Part shown: positions 36,453 through 43,765 of the stretch, piece by piece
Position numbering within the stretch: the stretch's first letter is position 1
How the letters are laid out: each line of letters opens with the position of its first letter
DNA from: Labilibaculum antarcticum
Lineage (GTDB): Bacteria > Bacteroidota > Bacteroidia > Bacteroidales > Marinifilaceae
Direction: 5' to 3'
Length of the DNA: 64,000 nt
Assembly (NCBI RefSeq): GCF_002356295.1
Contig: NZ_AP018042.1
Location: 2,078,361-2,142,360, forward strand
The notes under the pieces: generated by a model
The model's input: the letters and a program-made list of their open reading frames with translations, nothing else
What the model was told of the DNA's origin: nothing
The model's database searches: none
Program-made: the position numbers and the translations under genes

Positions 36453-36725
36453 GTGGATCAATGCACTCTGGCGGTGGATCAGTTCGTTTCTGCAATGGAT
36501 CAGTCCGTTTTTGATGTAGAGCAAGGCACTCACGGCATGGAAAAGTCCGATTCTGAAATGGATCACTGCACTCACGACGTGGATCAGTCCGTTTCTGCTG
36601 TAGAACAAGGCACTCGCGGCGTGGATCAGTCCGTTTCTGCCATGGATCACTGCACTCGCGACGTAGATCAGTCCGTTTCTGCCATGGATCACTGCACTCT
36701 GGCGATGGATCAGTCCGTTTTTGCC
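36453..36725. repeat. Thirteen 21-bp tandem repeats (two alternating unit types)
   Basis: Thirteen consecutive units of exactly 21 bp without a single indel. One type reads ATGGATCACTGCACTCGCGAC, shown here only as ATGGATCACTGCACTC plus five bases; the other reads GTGGATCAGTCCGTTTCTGC plus one base. They mostly alternate, giving a 42-bp higher-order unit. On the plus strand a 132-aa frame (36429-36827) translates them to heptads such as MDHCTRD and VDQSVSA; minus-strand frames are open as well (WQKRTDP, RRECSDP). Which strand is translated, if any, is not settled, so no gene is called. The array lies at the left end of the toxin-like locus. Confidence 0.9.
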
Positions 36726-36818
36726 AGAAAAAATGGACCTGCAAGGGAAAAAAGCCAGCTACCAATACAAAGCCCCAAAAAGCAAATACAGAAGGACAGC
36801 AAAAAAAAAGTCCCTTTT

Positions 36819-36884
36819 GGTAAATGATTAGCAAGTGCTTTTAAATCTGTAGGATTGATGAAATTGTTCGATAATTGGGATTCC
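36819..36884 (-). pseudogene. 66-bp remnant of the toxin N-terminal module
   Basis: This stretch matches the inside of the conserved module in the two genes to the right (38933-38998 and 40242-40307). The translation on the minus strand reads ESQLSNNFINPTDLKALANHLPKG, where the intact copies read EYQLSNYFANPTDLKALAKHLPEG (first 20 residues compared). The 29-bp core around CCTACAGATTTAAAAGCACT is identical to the 37804-39246 gene. It is preceded by no module start and is followed by unrelated hydrophobic sequence, so it is a relic. Confidence 0.8.
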
Positions 36885-36923
36885 ATTTTTATAATAAAAA
36901 TGGATATCAAAAACTAAAAGCAT

Positions 36924-37312
36924 CTATAAATGCCCATCAAATCGATAATCTGCTATTAATAAAACTACCAAAAACAGAAAAATTGAACTTATAATATAAA
37001 TAGAAACATATTTATTCCAATGCTGATAGCTATCACCTGCCCTATCGAAATCTTCAAATACTTCTTTATAATATCCTCCTCTATATAAAACTAGATAGTT
37101 CAAAATTGCTAATATTCCCATTAAAACGAGAACGTAGTATTTGTTTCCTAAAAGCAAAAAAGGATAGGAAAAATCAACTACCACTAGAATTGAAAATATA
37201 TTTAGAGACAACAATACCACCGATCCCAAAAAGAAAATAAAGAAGGCATGCTGTCTCCTTTTCTTTCATGAAATTTATAAATTCTATAATTCAAATAATA
37301 GTACCAAATCAT
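36924..37312 (-). pseudogene. Frameshifted small membrane protein (immunity-like)
   Basis: A start ATG at 37312 gives MIWYYYLNYRIYKFHERK; moving by one base within GAAAGAAAAGG then gives a long hydrophobic frame that continues to 36924 (FFIFFLGSVVLLSLNIFS, VLVLMGILAILNYLVLY, YKEVFEDFD, YIISSIFLFLVVLLIADY). Without the shift, the second part begins only at a TTG (37229). The joined product of about 129 aa has the same layout as the intact 138-aa protein at 37374-37790: a basic N-terminus with YK-F-R, helices, then YYE/YKE and a last helix. Loss of one A in the A-run explains it best; a programmed frameshift is possible. Confidence 0.65.
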
Positions 37313-37373
37313 TTTCTATAGCTTAGGCTTCATTCAAAACGTCATTTTCTGTTCTGTTTTCGGAAAATTTCAA

Positions 37374-37790
37374 CTACTTCATTCTCTGCTCTATTTTATT
37401 CTGCTTCTCTAACAGATTCTTCTCACGGCTTTTTGTTGCTACCCAAGCCATAAATAGAAATACGAATACTATAAAAACACCTACTAGTATTGAAGCCATT
37501 TTATTCTTTTGACTACAATATATTTCATAATATTTTTCCTGTCTTTTACTACCAAAAAGAAAATAAAAGGTGTTAAATAAAATGATAGTCCCTCCTAAAA
37601 CAATCATAAATACAGGATTAAACCTATATATGTGAGAGATATAATATTGATAAGTTCCAACAAGGGATAGAATAAAGAAAATTATAATTAAGGAGAAAAA
37701 TCCAACCGCAAAAATATTAATCTGCGGGTCTCTACTAAACCTTTTATAAACTGATAAAATTGTAAAGTATATATAACGATAAATTGACAT
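37374..37790 (-). CDS. Small three-to-four-pass membrane protein, candidate immunity protein
   Basis: A 138-aa protein with hydrophobic segments at about 27-47, 60-80 and 98-118 and a highly charged C-terminus (KSREKNLLEKQNKIEQRMK). No family is recognised. It follows the Hint-domain gene by 13 bp on the same strand, the position of an immunity gene in polymorphic-toxin loci. A frameshifted relative lies immediately downstream (36924-37312). A membrane location would fit protection against a toxin that acts on the membrane or in the periplasm. The role is inferred from position only. Confidence 0.6.
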   Translation of the reverse strand: MSIYRYIYFTILSVYKRFSRDPQINIFAVGFFSLIIIFFILSLVGTYQYYISHIYRFNPVFMIVLGGTIILFNTFYFLFGSKRQEKYYEIYCSQKNKMASILVGVFIVFVFLFMAWVATKSREKNLLEKQNKIEQRMK

Positions 37791-37803
37791 TGGTTATTTG
37801 TTT

Positions 37804-39246
37804 TTATTTATTTTCCTCAATTATTTTTTCCGAATCTTTGTTCTCTTTTGGATTCTCATTATTAACCAAAATTCCATTTACAAAGTAGCTATCCCCATCT
37901 TTCAAACTTGTTAAATTGTAAGTTTTAACAACTCCTTTTTGTTGCAAAATAGAAATTATTTTAACTCGATTAATCTTACCTTTTTTATAAACCAAACATT
38001 CATCTCCAATTTCAAGTTTTGCTGTTGATAAGCCATACCTCTTATTTGACTGTATCGGATTAAAAGAACACCATCCTTTATCTTTAACAAAATAAGGGTG
38101 ATCTTGTGTGTTGGTATTTCTTGTTTTATTTGAAAATGTGATCTGTATCAAATTATCATGCATTGGTGCATCAACTTTTAAAACCTCCACTTTAATAACC
38201 TTCTCATTTAAAAAATCATATGAAAGAACAATATCTCCAACAGAAATTAATTCAATAGCTTTTAATGAATCATTTCCCATAGTTACCTTTGTTCCTTCAG
38301 CAAAACAAAGTCCTCCTCGATAAAAGAAATCACTATTTACATGTTCCCAATCACCACCTGATCCAAAATCTTTATTTTTTTGAATTTCATAATCCTTAAC
38401 AGCTTGCTCAAACTCAGGACTAGTAACAATGGAATAAACTCCAGAAACCAGAAGACCTGGAGCTCCCATAAATCCAACAACACCAAAAAACATATCGGAA
38501 CCATATTTAGCTCCACTAATATCTCCATTCATATAATTATACGTGGATAAGCCCAAACTAAAAATGCCACTAGTAAAACCAGTCCAATAAAGGATACCTC
38601 TTGCTGATTGAAGATACTTACTACCTTTCATTAACGAGCCACTTCTCAAATTCTTTGCAATTGAACCTTCACGCATCAAACTAGCGTCATTATATCGAAT
38701 TGGCCTAAATGTTTTCAATTTACGATTCAATTGTATTTCAGCTCCTCCGGTAATAAATGAAAGCCCTGTTGCAACATCTGAAGTTCCAATACCACCCCCA
38801 ACCATTTGGTCATCAGCACCAATCGTTGAAGAAGTATTATAAGACTTTTCCTCTGAAGATTCCATTCCTGGTTCATCCAAAGACTCCACGGTTAGAGAGC
38901 TATCCTCTTGTAAAATAAGACAGGAACCTTCCGGTAAATGTTTAGCAAGTGCTTTTAAATCTGTAGGATTGGCAAAGTAATTAGAAAGTTGGTACTCCAT
39001 TCTGCCATTAAAATCTACAGTTGCCCGTAATTCCAAAATCATTTCGGGTGCTTCTATTATCATCGGTTTTACCGGCGGATAATGGTGAATGGCAACTCGT
39101 ACGCTTACACCTCGATCGGAAACATTGGTTTCGCTGCTGTAACTTATTGGCTGAACAGGAAAACCCATTACCCGATCGATATTTAGATAGGTATGCATAT
39201 GGTGAACATACTGCTGCATTTTGTAATTGAGCTCCGATTGAAACAA
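37804..39246 (-). CDS. Hint-domain polymorphic-toxin-like cassette with lost 5' end
   Basis: The 480-aa frame begins only at a TTG, which in the intact relative (39710-40663) is an internal Leu codon. Upstream homology continues to 39327 but is broken by an in-frame TAG at 39277-39279, and the first ten or so codons with the ATG are missing. Layout: shared N-terminal module (1-115), a linker, a glycine-rich hydrophobic segment (about 205-275: GILYWTGFTSGIFSLGLS, YGSDMFFGVVGF), then a Hint autoprocessing domain (about 314-464) with CFAEGTKV at the cleavage Cys, VGDIVLSYDF, NTQDHPYFVK and YFVNGILVNN. Only 16 residues follow Hint. This looks like a silent or orphan cassette. Hint identity is strong. 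Confidence 0.75.
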   Translation of the reverse strand: MFQSELNYKMQQYVHHMHTYLNIDRVMGFPVQPISYSSETNVSDRGVSVRVAIHHYPPVKPMIIEAPEMILELRATVDFNGRMEYQLSNYFANPTDLKALAKHLPEGSCLILQEDSSLTVESLDEPGMESSEEKSYNTSSTIGADDQMVGGGIGTSDVATGLSFITGGAEIQLNRKLKTFRPIRYNDASLMREGSIAKNLRSGSLMKGSKYLQSARGILYWTGFTSGIFSLGLSTYNYMNGDISGAKYGSDMFFGVVGFMGAPGLLVSGVYSIVTSPEFEQAVKDYEIQKNKDFGSGGDWEHVNSDFFYRGGLCFAEGTKVTMGNDSLKAIELISVGDIVLSYDFLNEKVIKVEVLKVDAPMHDNLIQITFSNKTRNTNTQDHPYFVKDKGWCSFNPIQSNKRYGLSTAKLEIGDECLVYKKGKINRVKIISILQQKGVVKTYNLTSLKDGDSYFVNGILVNNENPKENKDSEKIIEENK

Positions 39247-39327
39247 GTTTCGCGGGTTTACAGTAGGTCTTGTACACTACCTTTTGGTAGCTTCCTGAGC
39301 AGATTGTATGCTCCGGCCAAGCTCTTG
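38933..39327 (-). repeat. Duplicated N-terminal toxin module, copy 1
   Basis: A 395-bp block that aligns without gaps to copy 2 at 40242-40636, with scattered substitutions only. It encodes the module QSELNYKMQQYVHHMH to AKHLPEG. Here it lies in the start-less Hint gene and carries the TAG at 39277. Homology of this length is enough for recombination between the two genes. Confidence 0.85.
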
Positions 39328-39344
39328 CTAGTATCATCGGATAA

Positions 39345-39707
39345 TTATATTACTAAGAAAAATGGTAAAGCTACACCTAGCAACCAAAATAATATTGAAA
39401 ATATCACATCTTGTATTGACCTTTTCTCAAATACCCAAGCTGTGTTTTCAGGGTCTCTTTTATAAATTTTTTTGAAGAGAAGATAGAATACCCTAAAAAT
39501 AACAAAAGAAACAATAGGCATTCTTAAAAATACAAGCATTTTAGGGTTCCCGCAGTTTACTCCTATCAGTAAAAAGGAAAGACCAAACAACAAAATACTA
39601 TAAATAAGTATAGCCAAAAACGAAACCCCAAAACCAAATAACCATTTAATTTTATACATAAATAGCCAGGCAATACTTAATCCCACCAATATAAAAATAT
39701 AATCCAT
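39345..39707 (-). CDS. Four-pass membrane protein, candidate immunity protein
   Basis: A 120-aa protein with four hydrophobic segments (about 3-18, 25-50, 58-78 and 97-118) linked by short basic loops (FKKIYKRDPE). No family is recognised. Its ATG lies two bases after the stop of the intact toxin-like gene, so translation is coupled. It does not look related to the 138-aa protein next to the second cassette. By position it is the cognate immunity protein; it could otherwise be part of a surface complex. Confidence 0.6.
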   Translation of the reverse strand: MDYIFILVGLSIAWLFMYKIKWLFGFGVSFLAILIYSILLFGLSFLLIGVNCGNPKMLVFLRMPIVSFVIFRVFYLLFKKIYKRDPENTAWVFEKRSIQDVIFSILFWLLGVALPFFLVI

Positions 39708-39709
39708 TA

Positions 39710-40663
39710 TTAATCAAAATAATTGTAAACATCATCAAAAACTCCATAGCTATCTGCAACACCAAGACCTATTGAAATAAGAGGCCCTACAAATGGTATA
39801 AAAGCAGTACCTGTTATTACAGCAGAACCTGCTAATCTTGCATAATCATTACCCGACATATCACTATTAGCAAACTGATATCCTGCAGTTGCAACACTAA
39901 GTACCGTAATCCCCCTACCAACTACTTTTAAACCTGTAGCCATTTTGGTAGCATTCATCTGACTTACACGCGTCAGTACCTTTGCACTTCGTACTTTTCC
40001 ATTTACCCTCTGTCCATATTTAACGATATGGTCACCGTATTCATAACTTTGCCCTAATCCGCTAACCATACCGCTACCAATAGCTATATTTGCTAAAATA
40101 GAAGGATCTACATTCAGATCGGTTTCCTCTCCTGTCCTAGAATAATTTGAATCAGAAAACCCTTCTGGAAATCCAATACTTGGCTCTTCAGCCTCAACAC
40201 TTAACGAACCATCTTCCAATAAAATTAGACAAGCACCTTCCGGCAAATGTTTAGCAAGTGCCTCTAAGTCTGTCGGATTGGCAAAGTAATTGGAAAATTG
40301 GTATTCCATTCGGCCATTTGAATCTACTGTTGCCCGTAATTCCAAAATCATTTCGGGTGCTTCTATTATCATCGGTTTTACCGGTGGATAATGGTGAATG
40401 GCAACTCGTACGCTTACACCCCGATCGGAAACATTGGTTTCGCTACTGTAATTGGTTGGTTGAATGGGAAAACCCAGCACCCGATCGATATTTAGATAGG
40501 AATGCATGTGGTGAACATACTGCTGCATTTTGTAATTGAGCTCCGATTGAAACAAGTTTCGCGGGTTTACATTTGGGCTTGTACATTGCCTTTTGGCAGC
40601 TTCCTGAGCAGACTGTATGCTCCGGCCAAGCTCTTGTATGGTATTGTGAAGTTTGTTATCCAT
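39710..40663 (-). CDS. Putative polymorphic toxin with conserved N-terminal module (intact)
   Basis: A 317-aa protein without signal peptide. Residues 1-155 are the module shared with the neighbouring gene: a helical start (HNTIQELGRSIQSAQEAAKR), then NYKMQQYVHHMHSYLNIDR and a beta-rich part (SVRVAIHHYPP, MILELRATVDSNGRMEY, NPTDLEALAKHLPEG). After an acidic linker, residues 185-317 are glycine- and alanine-rich and hydrophobic (LKVVGRGITVLSVATAGYQ; AGSAVITGTAFIPFVGPLISIGLGVADS, in part), which resembles membrane-inserting or packing segments found before or in the toxin tips of Bacteroidota effectors. There is no Hint domain. I cannot name the activity; toxin status rests on the modular architecture, the orphan cassette and the paired membrane proteins. 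Confidence 0.55.
   Translation of the reverse strand: MDNKLHNTIQELGRSIQSAQEAAKRQCTSPNVNPRNLFQSELNYKMQQYVHHMHSYLNIDRVLGFPIQPTNYSSETNVSDRGVSVRVAIHHYPPVKPMIIEAPEMILELRATVDSNGRMEYQFSNYFANPTDLEALAKHLPEGACLILLEDGSLSVEAEEPSIGFPEGFSDSNYSRTGEETDLNVDPSILANIAIGSGMVSGLGQSYEYGDHIVKYGQRVNGKVRSAKVLTRVSQMNATKMATGLKVVGRGITVLSVATAGYQFANSDMSGNDYARLAGSAVITGTAFIPFVGPLISIGLGVADSYGVFDDVYNYFD
40242..40636 (-). repeat. Duplicated N-terminal toxin module, copy 2
   Basis: The 395-bp partner of 38933-39327, here inside the intact gene and in frame throughout (Gln codon where copy 1 has TAG). The last 27 bp of the gene's 5' end beyond 40636 are not shared. Confidence 0.85.
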
Positions 40664-40979
40664 TAGTTATAAAATGTTACACTAAACTATCTACTCATCT
40701 AATATCTTAAGCAAAAACTATTTAATAGTTCCAAATTTATGAAAAACACAACCAACAAACAAAATATTTATCAATTAGATTATAAAGATGCACAATAACT
40801 AAATTTTAGTTAACAAAACCGCAGCTTGCGTTAGGGATTGCAGGGGAAACCCCACAGCGAAGAATGAGCGAGGAGTTGCAACGAAAAGCCCGCCCAAAGG
40901 GAACGCCCAAAAAGCAAATGCCGTAGAACAGTAAAAAAAAAAATGAAATGCTTATATTTGCCTTTCAAAAGAAAAGAAT
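40664..40979. other. Intergenic region with a structured GC-rich extragenic repeat
   Basis: No gene is seen. About 40820-40925 is much richer in G+C than the flanks and contains the small hairpin CAGGGGAAACCCC and the run GAGCGAGGAGTTGCAACG, which has the look of the dispersed extragenic repeats found in Bacteroidota genomes. The last part (AAAAAGCAAATGCCGTAGAACAG, given in part as 40911-40930) resembles 36777-36800 at the other end of the toxin-like locus. TATATTTG at 40953-40960, 20 bp before the DUF4834 gene, fits a -7 box. Confidence 0.45.
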
Positions 40980-41228
40980 ATGGCATTTATAAAATTTATA
41001 ATCATAGCTGTTGGGATCTACTATCTACTAAAGTGGACCATTAGAGCAATTTTTCCATTTTTGGTGAAGAAAACCTTCGACAAAATGCAGGAAAAAGCGA
41101 ATCAACAACAGGGGCAACAAAGCAAAAAAGAAGGTGAAGTAACCATCGAGAAACCATCGGGAAAAACAGGTGATCCGCACAAAAAAGATGTGGGCGACTA
41201 TGTTGATTACGAAGAAGTGGATGACTAA
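40980..41228 (+). CDS. DUF4834-family small membrane protein
   Basis: An 82-aa protein: one transmembrane helix at about 4-22 (IKFIIIAVGIYYLLKW), an amphipathic basic segment, then a Gln/Lys-rich stretch and an acidic end (DVGDYVDYEEVDD). That layout is the DUF4834 pattern, found widely next to glyS in Bacteroidota. Function unknown. A short leader and a terminator-like hairpin at 41258 surround it. Confidence 0.8.
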   Translation: MAFIKFIIIAVGIYYLLKWTIRAIFPFLVKKTFDKMQEKANQQQGQQSKKEGEVTIEKPSGKTGDPHKKDVGDYVDYEEVDD

Positions 41229-41257
41229 ATTGGTTGAATTACTTGATCGTTAAAAAC

Positions 41258-41290
41258 CCAATTGGCTCAACTGTTAATTGGCTTTTTTTT
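41258..41290 (+). terminator. Weak intrinsic terminator between DUF4834 and glyS
   Basis: A 6-bp stem CCAATT / AATTGG with a 12-base loop is followed by eight T residues. Short, so possibly only partly efficient. Confidence 0.5.
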
Positions 41291-41393
41291 GTACTTTTGC
41301 ATCCTGCTTATCATTTGTGCTTCTTGATTTTAACGAGAAACACTCAGGATATCAAAAACCAAAATTTTTAACAAACCTCAAAATATAAGTTTT

Positions 41394-42947
41394 ATGGCTC
41401 AGGAAGATGTTTTCAAAAAACTGGTAGCTCATTGTAAAGAATACGGATTCGTGTTTCAATCATCGGAGATTTACGATGGATTGAGTGCCGTATATGATTA
41501 TGCACAGTTGGGAGTTGAATTGAAAAACAACATTAAAAAATACTGGTGGGATTCAATGGTAAAACTACACGAAAATGTAGTGGGGATTGATTCTGCTATT
41601 TTTATGCATCCTACCATTTGGAAAGCTTCGGGCCACGTTGATGCTTTTAACGATCCGTTGATTGATAACAAAGATTCGAAAAAACGCTACAGAGCTGATG
41701 TTTTAATTGAGGATTTGATGGCCAAGTTCGAAGGTAAAATGGACAAGGAAGTTGAGAAGGCGAAGAAGAAATTTGGAGATAATTTCGACGAAGATCAGTT
41801 TCGTGCAACCAATACCCGTGTGTTGGCCAACAAAGAGAAAATGGATGCAGTACATGCTCGTTTTGTAGCTGCTTTAGATAAAAATGATTTGGCTGAATTG
41901 AAGCAAATCATTGTTGATAATGAAATTGCCTGTCCTGTTTCGGGATCTAAAAATTGGACTGATGTTCGTCAGTTTAACTTAATGTTCTCAACCGATATGG
42001 GTTCTACTGCCGAAGGAAGCAATAAAATTTATCTTCGTCCGGAAACTGCACAAGGTATTTTCGTTAATTACCTGAACGTTCAGAAAACGGGTCGCATGAA
42101 GATTCCTTTCGGAATTGCTCAAATCGGAAAAGCCTTCCGTAACGAGATTGTTGCCCGTCAGTTTATTTTCCGCATGCGTGAATTTGAACAAATGGAGCTT
42201 CAGTTCTTTGTTCGTCCAGGTGATGAAATGAAATGGTTCGATGCTTGGAAAAAAACCCGCATGAGCTGGCACAAGTCCCTTGGTTTTGGCAAAGAAAAAT
42301 ACCGTTTTCACGATCATGATAAATTGGCTCATTATGCCAATGCGGCTACCGATATTGAATTTAAATTTCCATTCGGATTTAAAGAGGTAGAAGGAATTCA
42401 CTCCCGTACCGATTTTGATTTAAGTCAGCATCAGGAATTTTCGGGTAAGAAAATTCAATATTTCGATCCTGAATTGAACAAGAGCTATGTTCCTTATGTA
42501 GTTGAGACTTCGATTGGATTAGATCGTATGTTTTTGCAGATCATGTCGGAAGCCTACCAGGAAGAAAAAATTGAAAAAGAAGATGGTAAAGTTGACGAGC
42601 GTATTGTTCTTAGATTGCCTCTTGCTTTGGCTCCGGTTAAGCTTTGTGTGATGCCATTGTTGAAAAAAGACGGTCTACCTGATAAAGCCCGTACAATCCT
42701 CAACAACCTGAAATTCGATTTCAATTGTCAGTACGATGAGAAAGACTCAATTGGTAAGCGTTACCGTCGTCAGGATGCAATTGGTACTCCTTTCTGTGTA
42801 ACTGTTGATCATCAATCTTTAGAAGACAATACGGTTACCATTCGTCATCGCGACAGCATGGCACAAGAGCGTGTTGAGATCTCTAAATTGTATGATATCA
42901 TTGAAGCAGAAGTAAGCATGAAAAAATTATTCAAGAAATTGAAATAG
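41394..42947 (+). CDS. glyS: Glycyl-tRNA synthetase (alpha2, GlyQS-like single-chain type)
   Basis: A 517-aa class II synthetase that attaches glycine to tRNA-Gly; it is the homodimeric form related to the eukaryotic and Gram-positive enzyme, not the alpha2-beta2 form. Motifs: CKEYGFVFQSSEIYDGL at the start, YDYAQLGVELKNNIK, MHPTIWKASGHVDAF near residue 75, RPETAQGIFVNY near residue 218, motif 2 GKAFRNEIVARQFIFRMREFEQMEL (in part) near residue 243, SIGLDRMFLQIM (motif 3) near residue 377, and an anticodon-binding C-terminal domain. Length and all motifs are intact. Confidence 0.97.
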   Translation: MAQEDVFKKLVAHCKEYGFVFQSSEIYDGLSAVYDYAQLGVELKNNIKKYWWDSMVKLHENVVGIDSAIFMHPTIWKASGHVDAFNDPLIDNKDSKKRYRADVLIEDLMAKFEGKMDKEVEKAKKKFGDNFDEDQFRATNTRVLANKEKMDAVHARFVAALDKNDLAELKQIIVDNEIACPVSGSKNWTDVRQFNLMFSTDMGSTAEGSNKIYLRPETAQGIFVNYLNVQKTGRMKIPFGIAQIGKAFRNEIVARQFIFRMREFEQMELQFFVRPGDEMKWFDAWKKTRMSWHKSLGFGKEKYRFHDHDKLAHYANAATDIEFKFPFGFKEVEGIHSRTDFDLSQHQEFSGKKIQYFDPELNKSYVPYVVETSIGLDRMFLQIMSEAYQEEKIEKEDGKVDERIVLRLPLALAPVKLCVMPLLKKDGLPDKARTILNNLKFDFNCQYDEKDSIGKRYRRQDAIGTPFCVTVDHQSLEDNTVTIRHRDSMAQERVEISKLYDIIEAEVSMKKLFKKLK

Positions 42948-42966
42948 GATTTTCTTACAGATATAC

Positions 42967-43002
42967 GATGGCCATTCTTTAATAAGGATGGCCATTTTTT
43001 TG
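42967..43002 (+). terminator. Intrinsic terminator of glyS
   Basis: GATGGCCAT and ATGGCCAT arms (8 bp) around a 12-base loop, then TTTTTTT. The rest of the 385-bp gap up to 43332 is AT-rich, and I see no gene or clear promoter in it. Confidence 0.85.
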
Positions 43003-43332
43003 TAGTAAAGCCTAACAATCAATAACGGATCAGTTACAAAAGTTGAGTCTGAGATTTAAATTAGCTATTTTTTAGCTTTTAATTTTAAACTTCTGAATAG
43101 CTGAAACGATAATGCCTTATCACACTTATTATTAACCAACGACACCCCTAACTATTTTAATATTGTTGATCATCAAACTGTGAATAGATCCTAATTAATT
43201 ATTCTATCCGCATTTAAAATACTAACAGTAAACAACATATTATTAATTAATAATTGCATTATACATGTAATTAGCTTTCATTTGTATTGACTGAAGTTAA
43301 ACCCCTTTTATTTAACATTCAAACAATCCGAT

Positions 43333-43536
43333 TTGAAAACAAACATTGTAAAACTGATAACAATTGCCACGGGACTAACAGCCTCCTATCACTTTAATAA
43401 AGAGATCGTTGATGAATATTTAAAATTTGATCACTTCATTTATGATGTACTAATAAACTTTGTATTTTTTATTGTTTTTGTAATCATTCTGAATTCCTTC
43501 TTTTCATTTTTAACGAGAAAAAAAATAAAAAGATGA
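43333..43536 (+). CDS. Small hypothetical membrane protein
   Basis: A 67-aa frame that starts with TTG (no ATG in the right place). It has a possible N-terminal helix (IVKLITIATGLTASY) and one strong transmembrane segment near residues 38-60 (LINFVFFIVFVIILNSFFSF), then a basic tail RKKIKR. It is a plausible small gene but has no family, weak start evidence and no operon partner. Confidence 0.35.
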   Translation: MKTNIVKLITIATGLTASYHFNKEIVDEYLKFDHFIYDVLINFVFFIVFVIILNSFFSFLTRKKIKR

Positions 43537-43765
43537 AAACTAACAAGTCCCGATTCCAAAGTTAGCATGCTAAAATTATTTTGGCTTTTGAGATAGATCG
43601 ATAAGATGTTAGTCCCGATAGCATTCAGGACGAAACATCTATAATTTAATGAAACAGATTCTTCGACCAGCTAAGAATGAAAATAAGATTGAACTTTTCA
43701 AATACCCTATTAAGAAATGAGGTATTCTGATTTGTATTATCTTTAAACATCAAATACCCAAAACC

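Noticed and set aside
36453-36725. CRISPR array
   Set aside because: The 21-bp units are directly abutted with no unique spacers, and no cas genes are near.
36343-36834. 163-aa minus-strand frame across the repeat array
   Set aside because: It is open mainly because the repeats lack stops in this frame, and it runs out of frame through the module relic; translation into WQKRTDP units has no support.
41988-42401. 137-aa minus-strand frame inside glyS
   Set aside because: It is opposite the motif 2 region of glycyl-tRNA synthetase, a certain gene.
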